Positions 20,484 to 31,171 of a stretch of DNA of 48,449 nt are shown here, one piece after another; the first letter of the stretch is position 1, and the number at the start of each line of letters is the position of its first letter. This stretch comes from Klebsormidium nitens (Eukaryota; Streptophyta; Klebsormidiophyceae; Klebsormidiales; Klebsormidiaceae). The notes under the pieces are model-generated. The model was not told the DNA's origin and made no database searches. It saw only the letters and a list, made by a program, of their open reading frames with translations. The translations under genes were made by a program, and so were the position numbers. The stretch is taken from the NCBI GenBank assembly GCA_000708835.1, contig DF237586.1, positions 1 through 48,449 on the forward strand. Direction: 5' to 3'.

Positions 20484-23400
20484 ATGGCTTTAGTAAATCC
20501 ACGAGACAAGAAGGATGAGGACCGAGACGACGAGAGTAAGTTTGACTGGAAGGCATTGAGTGCAGCATCTGAGGCCAGTGTAACTTTTTACCTTATGATC
20601 TTGCTGCCACTGTGTTGGCCTAGTCTGTTATGGTTCGTGAGCAGGCCTGGATTTCCGAGCTTGCTTGTAAGCGCCCAATTGGCATCTCTAGAGTCGTCCG
20701 CCGCTGTACACCAACAGTGTCTGTTGTCTTGCAGCCGAGTATTCCCCTTTCTTCGGTATTGAGAAGGGTGCAGTCCTGCAAGAAGCGCGGGTTTTCAACG
20801 ACCCTCAATTGGACACACGGAGATGTCAGCAGGTCAGCCGCCCCTCCTTATGTGAAGAGTTGCCAATGTTTCGATAAGTCAGGATCCAGTGCAATGCATT
20901 GCAGCTGAATTGATGGTTCCGCACTGTTACTCGAGCTCCATTTGGGCCCATCTTGTGTGGGATCAGATCCTAGTGAAGTTATGGACATTTGTGAATTTTA
21001 GTGGTCGGGTGGGGCTGCAATCAGTCTGCAACGCTCATATTGAAAGCCCATTCTTGGAATTCCTACTGCATTCAGGTTATCACAAAGCTGCTGTACCTGC
21101 TCAACCAAGGAGAGAGTTTCACCAAGGTAAGACTCCATCGGGATTGAGGTTGGCCCGTCAAGGGCATTCTCGGAGATATGATATCCTGCGTGCTATCAAA
21201 TCCAGAATCTATTATCTGCTTATGATGGTGAGGTCTCATGTATACTTCATGTCTTGCCAGTAAGCTCTCTCTTGATTGTGATACAGACGGAGGCAACCGA
21301 GGTGTTCTTTGCGACGACCAAGCTTTTCCAGTCCAAAGATATTGCGCTTCGACGGATGGTTTATCTCATGATCAAGGAAATTACACCATCTGCTGACGAG
21401 GTGAGCTTCTCTACCTGGGGCTGCGCTTATCTTGGAAGCTGCTTTTCGTTATGCTGATGACAATCTCTCATCAATCTTAATGTTAGATGCTCACATGTAC
21501 AAACATCCTGATTGCCTGTCAAAAGCCTTAAGATTGAGCATATGAAGGTCCCAGACCATATGGAAGGCTAGTGTGCTTAAATTGGGAGGGAACGCTGCTT
21601 CTGCTCTCTGCAGGTGATCATCGTGACGAGCTCGCTCATGAAGGATATGAACAGCAAGACAGACCTGTACAGAGCCAATGCGATAAGAGTTCTCTGCAGA
21701 ATCATTGATGGAGGTCTGCTGGGGCAGATCGAAAGGTATTTGAAGCAGGCAGTTGTGGACAAGAACCCCATTGTGGCAAGCGCAGCGCTCGTCAGCGGAA
21801 TCCATCTTTTGAAGGTGAGCTCAGCTCGTGTGACCTATGTCAGAAGCCGGGGGTTTGCAGGTCAGTCATGAGGTTGCCCGTATGTTCTGCCCACTCGCTT
21901 ACTTGCCCTTCCAACTATACGGTTCCTCATCGGTGGGTTATGAACTACTCTGAGGACTCATGCCCACATCTTGCGCTGTACAGAACAACCCGGAGATCGT
22001 GAAAAGGTGGAGCAACGAGGTGCAGGAGGCTGTAAACTCAAAGGCGCCACTTGTCCAGTTTCACGCGCTGGCATTGCTCCACCAGGTGAGAAGTGCCTTC
22101 TAATCATGTCCTGACACGTTGCATCCATTCTGCAGTTTCCAGATCACAGTTACGTAAGACATTTGCAAAGCATGTATCTTCCAATTAGGCACTCAACTCT
22201 CAATTGGTGTGACCCGTTGGACGAGGTGCCAAGGCTGATGTTTGGTGCCTTCCACTTGTGCAGATCCGCCAGAACGACAGATTGGCCGTCAGTAAGCTGG
22301 TAACCAGTCTCACCAGGGGCAACGTCCGGTCGCCGCTGGCCCAGTGCTTGCTGATCCGCTACACTGTGCAGGTGAGTCGGTTCTTACTATTGTAGACAGT
22401 GCACTCTCGGGCTGCCTCTCAGTGACTTGGAGATGATGCTTTGGCGCTCAGATCGTTGAAGCATCAATCGCCCTTGCTTCCTCCTTGTGAACAACTCTGC
22501 ATTTTGCGGCACAGGTGATCCATGAAGCTTCTGGCATCAGCTCATCGGGTGGCGAGCGGCCCTTCTATGAGTTCCTCGAGGGCTGCCTGCGCCACAAGGC
22601 AGAGATGGTCATCTTTGAGGCCGCCCGGGCAATCACGCAGCTGGAGGGGGTCACCAGCCGCGAGCTGACACCAGCCATCACAGTCCTCCAGGTATGGGTG
22701 TTCCCAACCAGCAGGAGTTGAGCCACACCAGGTGGCGCTGTGCTTGCTGTCATCTGGCCTGGTAGCCAGTGTGTCGAAGGGCTGTCACTGGGCAGATGCT
22801 CTGTGGGCAACGTGACTCACAGGAGTTTGAGATAAAGGCATACCCAGCACAGCTGTGATTGCATCTAATACGGTTTATGTCTTCGTGCAGCTGTTCCTGA
22901 GCTCCTCCAAGCCAGTGTTGCGCTTCGCTGCTGTCAGGACTCTGAACAAGGTGAGACATGTGCTCGTGTGCATCTTTGAGTGTATTCGGCCCGGATGTGT
23001 GCTCTTGGCTTGAACTCCCCTTGTCCAAGATTCGCGGTCGAAGTCTCAAATCGGCACTTCCCTAGCAGGTCGCAATGACGCACCCGCTGGCCGTGACCAA
23101 CTGCAACATCGACATGGAGAGCCTGATCAGCGATCAGAATCGGAGCATTGCGACGCTTGCCATCACGACGCTGCTCAAGACGGGCAACGAGTCGAGCGTA
23201 GACCGCCTGATGAAGCAGATTACCAACTTCATGTCGGACATTGCGGACGAGTTCAAGATCACCGTGGTGGAAGCCATCCGCTCGCTGTGCCTCAAGTTCC
23301 CCCAGAAGTACCGCACCCTGTAAGGCTCCCCTTCCTTCTGAACTCGCAGCTTGGGCGAGACATCGTCAATCTCGGCATCCAAGTTGCGGGGTTGACTCTC

Positions 23401-26400
23401 TTTTAGACGCAAATTGACTGTAATGCAGCTTGTCAGCGTCCTTGAACGTTTTGTGAGCTTCGGACATGTTGGTGCTTTGCACTCTTGCTGCTAATCTTTC
23501 AAAGTTTGCAGTTCGCAGTAGTTGATGCCGTTGCGGCCTTGCCTTGTTGCAGGATGAACTTTTTGAGCAACATTCTGCGAGAGGAGGGCGGCTTCGAGTA
23601 CAAGAAGGCCATCGTGGACTCGATCCTGATCCTCATCCGGGAGATCCCGGACGCCAAGGAGAGCGGCCTCTCGCACCTCTGCGAGTTTATCGAAGATTGC
23701 GAGTTCACCTACCTGTCCACGCAGGTAACCTTAGCGCTTGCATTCTTTGTAAAGCAGTTCTGAAATTATCCACCAGAAAACGTTGCGAGCTATCTCTATC
23801 TAGCCCCAGATATCGTGAAAGGTGGCGCGCAGATCAAAGGCGAAGGGGCTGCAGATTGTCTCTCGCTGCTAAGATCTTCGACCTTTTGTGCTGTGGCCAC
23901 CTGCTCTCATAACTTGGTGGGGCCCTAGTCAGACGAACGTATGGCCAGTCCGGCTAACGGCACTCTGCACAACGCTCCAGATCTTGCACCTGCTCGGCAA
24001 CGAGGGCCCCAAGACCGCCGACCCCAGCAAGTACATCCGCTACATCTACAACCGGGTCATCCTGGAGAACGCCACCGTGCGCGCCAGCGCCGTGAGCGCC
24101 CTCGCCAAGTTCGGCGCCATGGTCGATTTCCTGCAGCCCCGGATCATGGTCCTACTCCGGCGCTGCCTGCACGACAACGATGACGAGGTACGCGCCTGTC
24201 ACCACGTCCGATTGGAGCGACGGTGTACAGTTTATCGTTCCAGCTAGGCAGTTCGTAGCAGCACAAGCTCAAGGACTCCGCGCCTCAGTGTGCTGTGGCC
24301 TGCTCCGATTGTGGCTTTGAATATGCATGTATTCACGGAGTCTTTTTCCGAAGCAAAGGGAAGCGGCGAGCCGAATCTGTGATCAGATGGCAGTTCTTTA
24401 TGCTCCGTCTTGCTCCGCAGGTCCGCGACCGTGCGACCCTCTACCTCCAAGTGCTGGGTGACACCAAGGACATTGCGCCTGACGGCGCGGCGGCCTTCCT
24501 TTCCGAGACCCTCAACGTGCCCCTAGCCAATCTGGAGGCCAGCCTGAAAGCCTACGTGAGCTCCTCACCGGTTGCTAGATCGGGACTGATTCTCCAAAGT
24601 GGATGCCAACGGCTTATGTACTGCTCAGGTAGCTGGCTCGACAGAAGCCGGAATCTGTCAAACAACAACTCTTTGCAGCTTCCAAATCAGTTCGATGGCC
24701 GCTGGCTCAGAGCTTTGGTTGCAAATGAGTATGTCATCAATGTGCCGTGCCATTGAAGAGTTCGGGAAGCGCTTTGGACCGTTTCTGTCTATGCTCACCG
24801 AAAATGGCTTTGTCGGTTTGCAGGAGCCGAGCGAGAAGCCGTTCAACATCGCTGCCGTCTCAAAAGAGGCAAAACCCCTCACCATTGCCGAGAAGAAGAA
24901 GGAGAAGAAGGCACAGCGGGAGGCGGCGGCCACGGGCGCACATGCCAACGGAGTTGCCCCAGCGGTCTCGACCAGCTCGTACGAGAACCTCCTCAACGCG
25001 ATCCCAGAGTTCGCCTCCATTGGAAAGCTCTTCAAGGTGGGTTGGCAGATGTTACGTGCTTCGACCCAGCAAGTTCTGGTAGCGTAGACCGTGATCCAAG
25101 ATTTATACCTTTCATAACCCCTACAAGGACTTGTCAGCGGCGCCTGATCGGTGCTTGGTTCAGTGTCCTGCTTACTCACTGTCGTTGTCGAGTGCGATGA
25201 TCTGATAAGTTTGACCTTTGTGTTCTGTATGCAGTCCTCGAAGCCGGTCCAACTTACAGAAGAGGAGACGGAGTACGCTGTGAACGTGGTCAAGCACACG
25301 TATCCCGCACATGTCGTGTTCCAGTTCAATGCTACCAACACCATCCAAGAGCAGCTGCTAGAAAACGTGAGTATGCACCAAGGAATCCACATGCAATCTG
25401 CGTTCTCATGCAGTAGCAAGGTAAACCATGATTTTGCGCTGCCGCTCTTATAGCACCTCGACTTCCTTATCTGGGAACATGATGCTGTTTGTGTGTCAAC
25501 GGTTAATGATCGAACACATGTGTCGTTGAAGCCGAGGAAGCGCTTCCCTGCCGCCACTATCATCTTTGAAAAAGAGCGAAAAGGCGATCAGCTGCGATGA
25601 CAAAAACGAGATTCTTACACACGTTTTTTCTGGCTCCCTTCAGGTGGAGGTGGTGATGGACACGTCCTTGGCCGATGAGTTCGAGGAGGTGGCCTCCATC
25701 CCGCTCAAGTCGCTCCCTTACGGCTCGCCAGGCCAGACCTTCGTGTTGCTGGCCAAACCGGAGGGTGCTGTTGCGTTGGGCAAGTTTGGGAACGTGCTCA
25801 AGTTCAAGGTCAAGGAGGTGAGCGCGCCATGTGCTCGCAAACTTTCGACTTTTTGACGAAGAGATCCGTGATGATTTGAGACGCTGCTTAGACCTGCAGA
25901 AATGAGCATTTGCGGCACACTGACCATTTCCTGTGTGTGTTCGTGCCGCAGGTGGACCCCGCCAGCGGAGAGCCTGACGAGGAGGGGTACGAGGACGAGT
26001 ACGCTCTGGAGGACGTGGAGGTGAGCTCCGATTTAGCGAACGCTTGGCAATCCCCCAGCCTGCAATCTCTAACCAGGAGTAGCCTTTTGCTTGTGCCGTG
26101 TTGGCAGCAGAGAAGCGAAGTCATGTCGGTGATTATTTCACAACTTGCCCCGTTCGTGCAGGTGACCATTGGCGACTACATCCAGCGGACGTCGGTCTCC
26201 AATTTCCGCAACTCATGGGAGGCGCTGGACCCCGGGCTGGAGAAGGTGGACGAGTACGGGCTGGGCCCTCGCGAGAGCCTCCAGGAGGCGGTCAAGGCGG
26301 TCATCAACACGCTAGGCATGCAGCCAGTGGAGGTGAGCGGCACAAACATCTCGCATTCTCGTTAGCGACCTCGATAAGTGCAGCTGCAGTCAAAGCATAC

Positions 26401-26719
26401 CTGCTTCTCGACTTCAGTAGCTCTGCTTTGCTGATCAAAGAAGGGCAGGCAAGCCGTTCCCCATGAGAGCCCGTCCGGCAGTTTCTCAACACCCTTGCTG
26501 AGCAGCCGTCATGCTATTTTCCAGGGGACCGACCAAGTGCCGAGCAACGCGCGCTCTCACACAGCACTCCTAGCGGGAACGTTCATAGGAAACGTCCCTG
26601 TCCTTGCACGGCTGTCCTTTGGCATCGACGCACAAAAGCAGGTCGCCATGAAGCTTGCTGTAAGGTCAGAGGATGAGTCAGTGAGTGAACTGATTCAAGA
26701 TATCATAGCCAGTTCGTAA
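20484..26719 (+). CDS. COPG: coatomer subunit gamma (gamma-COP)
   Basis: Nineteen exons, all in phase: 20484-20535, 20735-20832, 21076-21126, 21287-21400, 21614-21814, 21984-22085, 22264-22371, 22515-22691, 22891-22950, 23069-23319, 23553-23724, 23981-24187, 24421-24555, 24824-25036, 25235-25366, 25644-25817, 25952-26020, 26162-26332 and 26525-26719. They give 893 residues, the usual length. Gamma-COP is part of the F-subcomplex of the COPI coat that buds retrograde Golgi-to-ER vesicles. The N-terminal adaptin-like solenoid (to about 570) includes [47 protein letters not shown] and the [20 protein letters not shown] block. A Lys/Glu/Ala hinge ([17 protein letters not shown]) follows, then the appendage domain with [16 protein letters not shown] and [18 protein letters not shown]. 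The C-terminal part contains [19 protein letters not shown]. Nothing is missing. Introns of roughly 130-350 bases mark each heat-repeat segment. Confidence 0.98.
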
Positions 26720-27977
26720 GAAGCCCGAATGTTTGTTTCTACTGCTGCTGTCGGAACTGGCCCCCGATTGAAGTGATCCGTTCTGATCTTGACAAGAGTT
26801 GCGTTTGCTGTGGTACCGGTTTCAGCACGTAAGCTGCGTGTATTGGTGAAGGAAAGTCAATGTCCTTTGCATACCCTTGCTTCTTGGTTGCACATTTGGG
26901 ATGTTGTGTCTTTTGAGTCCTTCGCTGGATGCAGTACATGCTGGATCCGCCGGCCACATAACCCAAACCGGTATATTTGAGCGGTTTTACATGAAGCTGC
27001 GGATGGCGTCTATGATCGCACCAGGAAGGCCACAATGTTGCATCTTGTTGTGCCGAGACCGTACATGTGCATGGGCCGCTAGTAGAGCTCGAACATGGAC
27101 CATGGATGCATGCCGGAAACCTGTCGATCGTCTAGCTTGCAGTCCACTGGTCAAACTATCATCAGATGTTTGGTGAGGTACATAACAAAAGCTTATATAG
27201 CCAGAGACTTGTGGTTAACCATGGCCCGGCCGGCACTAGTGCACTTTTTGATCGGCGATCGTGCTGCAGCGGCTGTATAAGATCATGAAGGTCGACATCT
27301 TCCGATCGACTCCAAGGCTGATGATCGAGAGCTCATGCTTGTGGCATGATATGTTGCCTCGATCGACATCGGTCGAAACTTAGAATCATGCGTGAGCATC
27401 ATTTACTTAAATAACGCGCTCACATGCATGGTCTTTTTCAAATCATACGGGCTGTGAAGGGCCCCGCGAAACCCAGATGTGGGCCCCCTAAATGCTGGTA
27501 TTTGTATATCAAAAACCACGCGGGGGCCGCCGGCAATAGGTAACAATGTTGAAAGCGCCCGGGCGAGCATTCATGAAATCGGACTCGAATCATCCAAGCT
27601 CAAACCCGCGAGCTGGCTGCCGATCGAAGCACTTGGTGCCATCCATGCAGCTCTGCACTTATCAAGAGCAGCAAAGTAGGCTGGCAACTATTGTAACTTT
27701 GTATGAAAGAAGTCGAGCGCCACACATGCTATCTTTCCGGTAGACTGTGGTTCGAAAGTCATGTCCTCTCAACTTTATGTTTCAATCCATGCGAATCCGT
27801 ATGCGGTTGATAAGCTTGCTGTACGGTTTGTAGACGGCATTACCCGTTCGAAGCTGTTCAAAGAGCATCTTTTCATTACTAAGTTGTGGCCGCTTATGAA
27901 ACGCCAAAGGCATGTCAAGTAAACTTATGCGTAACGCCTTATAGACCCAAGGTAGCATGCTTTCAAATTCTGAACAG
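26720..27977. other. convergent intergenic region
   Basis: This follows gamma-COP (+) and precedes the 3' end of the unrecognised membrane-protein gene (-). It is rich in gatcg/cgatc and ccggcc short words. Frames at 26739-27035 (-) and 27479-27743 (+) have no recognisable motifs. The open minus frame 27782-28210 overlaps the right edge and could include the true last exon of the next gene. Confidence 0.45.
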
Positions 27978-30254
27978 CTATTCTTCGACAAGAAAAGCAC
28001 CGTCCCGAGCACTACCGCGTTCATGACGCTCGAGCCTTCCTGTGCCCGTGCGGTTCCAGCTTCCTGGCGGCAAAGGTGGCTTTCTTGTTTGAGACGTACA
28101 CTGATAGTAAAAGCACGCCGCCCTTTCAATACCTGGGTCCAGTACTTCACTAAAGCTGCGGTCTGCTTGCGCTTGAGCATCCTCCAAGTGGCACTCGCCC
28201 GTCGCCACAAAGCTGCCGTGGCGCCTCATTCGTGGTCCGTGCTTTCTCAAAGTACCCCCGGGACTTGGACACGCTAGACGAACCAACCAGGGTGCTGATC
28301 CGATACACTCTTCGAAGTCCTGCTGCAGGTGTCTCTCGCGATGAGATCGATTTGCCCCTCTTCCTGATTCTGTTCGCCTATACATGCTAAGAAGCTCCTT
28401 TAAGGAGATCAGAAGTAACTGCAAGTACCTCGTGAGCAGATAAGAAACTATGGCAGCCGCGGGAAGGTAGAACGTGGTCCATGCTCGCACGATGTTCAAG
28501 TACCGAGGCCGATAATCTGGATTGCACACCGCTTCTTCGGACGAGGTCTCTGCATCGCCCCTGCAACTAAACCGGGGCCCGGTCTCCACCCCCGCTGAAA
28601 TTGTGCTGGAGTTGCTGCCGCTATCCACCGGCACACATTCTCTTTCCCCTTCAATCCAGCAAGTAGCGGGTTCGGGTACTTCTCGTTCCCGCGACCCCGA
28701 ACCGACTACTAAGCTGTCCTTTCTGCCTGCACCTGCACAAGGACGGAAGTTCCTTGCTTTCGAATTGATGCAGCTTCACCTCCTTGGACGGTCGACTCAG
28801 GCGTCAACTATCTTGTTCCTTCGAGCAGGCTTGGAGTCAAGTGCGACGAAAAGTCGACGCCTTAAAAAACAGGTTGCCTTGTACATCCATCTAACATTGC
28901 TTTTGGGCTCTAGTGATAGTTTCAGACTACTATTCTGAATGTTCTTGGCGCTAATACGAGGTGTTTCAGCCATGATAGAAGAGCTGTGTGCTTCCGTCAT
29001 GTTTGCTGCTCTTTTTTCCGACGTGCCTTTCAATAAGTTGATGTGATTCAGCCCGACCAATTGTCATGATTTGATGAAGCTCGAATTAGTCAGCGAATCG
29101 ACCGAAGAGACAGCCAACGAAGCTACTTACCGGAGGAAGCTCTCTTTGTAGACCGGATCGATCTAAGTACGATTGTAGCGTCCAGCTGAACCACAGTCTG
29201 ACCTGCAGCATGAATCAATCGTTCTTGCACCGTTCCAAGCTTATAATGCAAGCAGCTCTCTTCTCAGAGCGTTAGGTATGAGCCGCGAATATCTCTCACG
29301 ACGCCAATGGTCAATTCAGTTTGAAGATGATCTGAACAGCATTTGCACAGACTGTTTTTTCAAGAGCTGACCAGGACGCCTGCAGTGCTTTTGCGTTGTT
29401 CTCACCAGCCATTTTTGTTATTGAGACTACTAAAACTCACCTGCTATTTGAAAGTGACGAAGCCAGACTGGAGACCTGTCATCCTCGTTGTCTTCATCGA
29501 TGAGAGACACTCCTACGGTACCCCGGTGAATGGAACTTTCCGCGCTATTGATGTCAGCGCTCGGAAGCAATGTAAATGTGTAGTCAGGCGAAGGACAGCG
29601 CTCTTCCCATTTCTGCAGAAGCGATGTTGTAATGAGCAAAAGGGATGGGACAGAAATGAATACTGCATCACGAGATCGAGGTACATTGACAGGCACCTTA
29701 ACTGTACCCCCAACTCAACGAAAGCACTACTGAGAGACTGCAACTCAAACTCGTAGCGCATGCAGGTCAGAATTGTATCAAGAGCTGGAGGAATTAGTTT
29801 GACCCTTTGAAAACGCTTTATGTAAGAAAGTTACTTGCCTGTTCACCTATTTGGACGACGACTTTGAAATGACACCCTTCCTTCTTTGGAGAAAGAGAGG
29901 AACTGGAGTCGAAAACGGTGATGGACCTGCAAATGAAGGTTTCATTTATGAGGGTACGAAATACGCCGCACGAAGCGCGTCCGAAGAATCAACCGACATG
30001 GTCACTATGAGACACAACATTGCAGGACTTGGACATCTTTCAGCACATGAAACAGGAGAGGGTTAGGCAAGCCTTCGAAAACGCTGTGTGAGAATTCAGA
30101 GTAGCTTGCGGACTCACCCAAATAACACAAAGGCATTTTGTTGCTTCCAGCTCTTCTCGTGCGTTGGATCCCCGTCAAGAGCGTCTTCTGTGGAGCTGGC
30201 GGCGGTTGCTAGTAGAAAAGTCGCGAAGCAGAGTGTGCTCGCAAAAGTCGGCAT
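27978..30254 (-). CDS. unrecognised protein with signal peptide and C-terminal membrane span
   Basis: Five exons chain in phase on the minus strand: 30254-30118, 29926-29847, 29701-29441, 29202-29131, and from 28732 onward. The start has a clear signal peptide (MPTFASTLCFATFLLATA, then AASSTEDA). The lumenal part includes LFGSITVFDSSSSLSPKKEG, CHFKVVVQIVKVPVNVPRSR, a hydrophobic SVPSLLLITTSLLQKW, an acidic SLIDEDNEDDRSPVWLRHFQ and QTVVQLDATIVLRSIRS. The last exon carries a Ser/Gly/Glu-rich stretch, then a membrane span WTTFYLPAAAIVSYLLTRYL. The layout is that of a type I secretory-pathway protein; I recognise no family. The 3' end is uncertain: the frame runs to a stop at 27978, but a donor ACGAG|gtactt near 28430 could lead to another exon in 27782-28210. 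The acceptor at 28733 has an alternative 6 bases on. Confidence 0.6.
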
Positions 30255-31171
30255 TGTTGGCGGACTCCAGGTCCTTTCTCCAGGAAGACTTAAGCCTTCT
30301 ACGTGATCGTACAAAGGCAGTCTTCCAAAAAGACTTTCCAAGCAGACAGCCCGTTGCAAATAATCGCTGATCAATAAGGATTCTGTTCAAAGCAGCTGGT
30401 TAAACACGCTCGAGTTTTTGTTCGGAAATTGCGCAAACTAAAACAAACTCTCAAGACGTGCCGGCCAGCAATCAAAGCGCAGATATGTACCTGTCCGGAA
30501 TTGGTCTCTTAGGTCCATGCAACTAGGCTCAGGCAGCTCACCCTACGGCGGTCTCATGGCACCACAGTAGCTAGGCGTAGCGTGTTTCGAATTCACATAT
30601 GCAGCGCTTTTCTAAAATGTTGGTTGGCTGATCATGGGACCGTCTTGCTACACGTCCCGCTTTGATCGTTACGCATCTGCCTGACCGCTTTCCGAGATTT
30701 AAGCCTGCTCATAAGCCACCAGAATGGGGGGTCCTTGGTGACGGTCGAATGAGAAGGAGCTTGTTTCTTGTCCTGAAAATCAACACCTACAATGCCATGC
30801 CCCGGGTAAAAGTCGAGGCCGGGTTAGCTCGATGGTTAGGGTGCAGGCTTCGGGTGCGAAGCATGTAGTAGCTGATGACTTGTACCGTCTGCACCAGGTA
30901 CAATCTTACAGGAGTTCCGAATAAGAACCGTGTTAAGAGTCAGATTAACGGGCATAGGCTCATAAACACTGACCAGCTCAAGACCATGTACGTTCCTTTG
31001 TCTGTCAAACAGCACTCGCAATCGCATGCGGTTTCCCATTTGTTTCCGTGGGCTTGAGAAGCTTCTACCCTCAAGAGTCTTTGCACGGGGAGTGGTACAT
31101 GAGTTGTGCTAGAGGAACCCCATGTGCATTCAGACCACTTTGAGTAACGTGTTGGACTGGGCCTCAAAGCA
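30255..31171. promoter_or_regulatory. divergent intergenic region, membrane protein / MCMDC2-like
   Basis: These 917 bases between head-to-head start codons should hold both promoters. I see no clear TATA box. A 6-base-stem hairpin (gcttcg-ggtg-cgaagc) lies near 30849-30864 within a tRNA-A-box-like stretch that I do not accept as a tRNA. Confidence 0.4.

Noticed and set aside
30818-30866. tRNA-like stretch with an A-box-like TAGCTCGATGG and an adjacent hairpin
   Set aside because: There is no B box, no anticodon arm of normal geometry and no closing acceptor stem.
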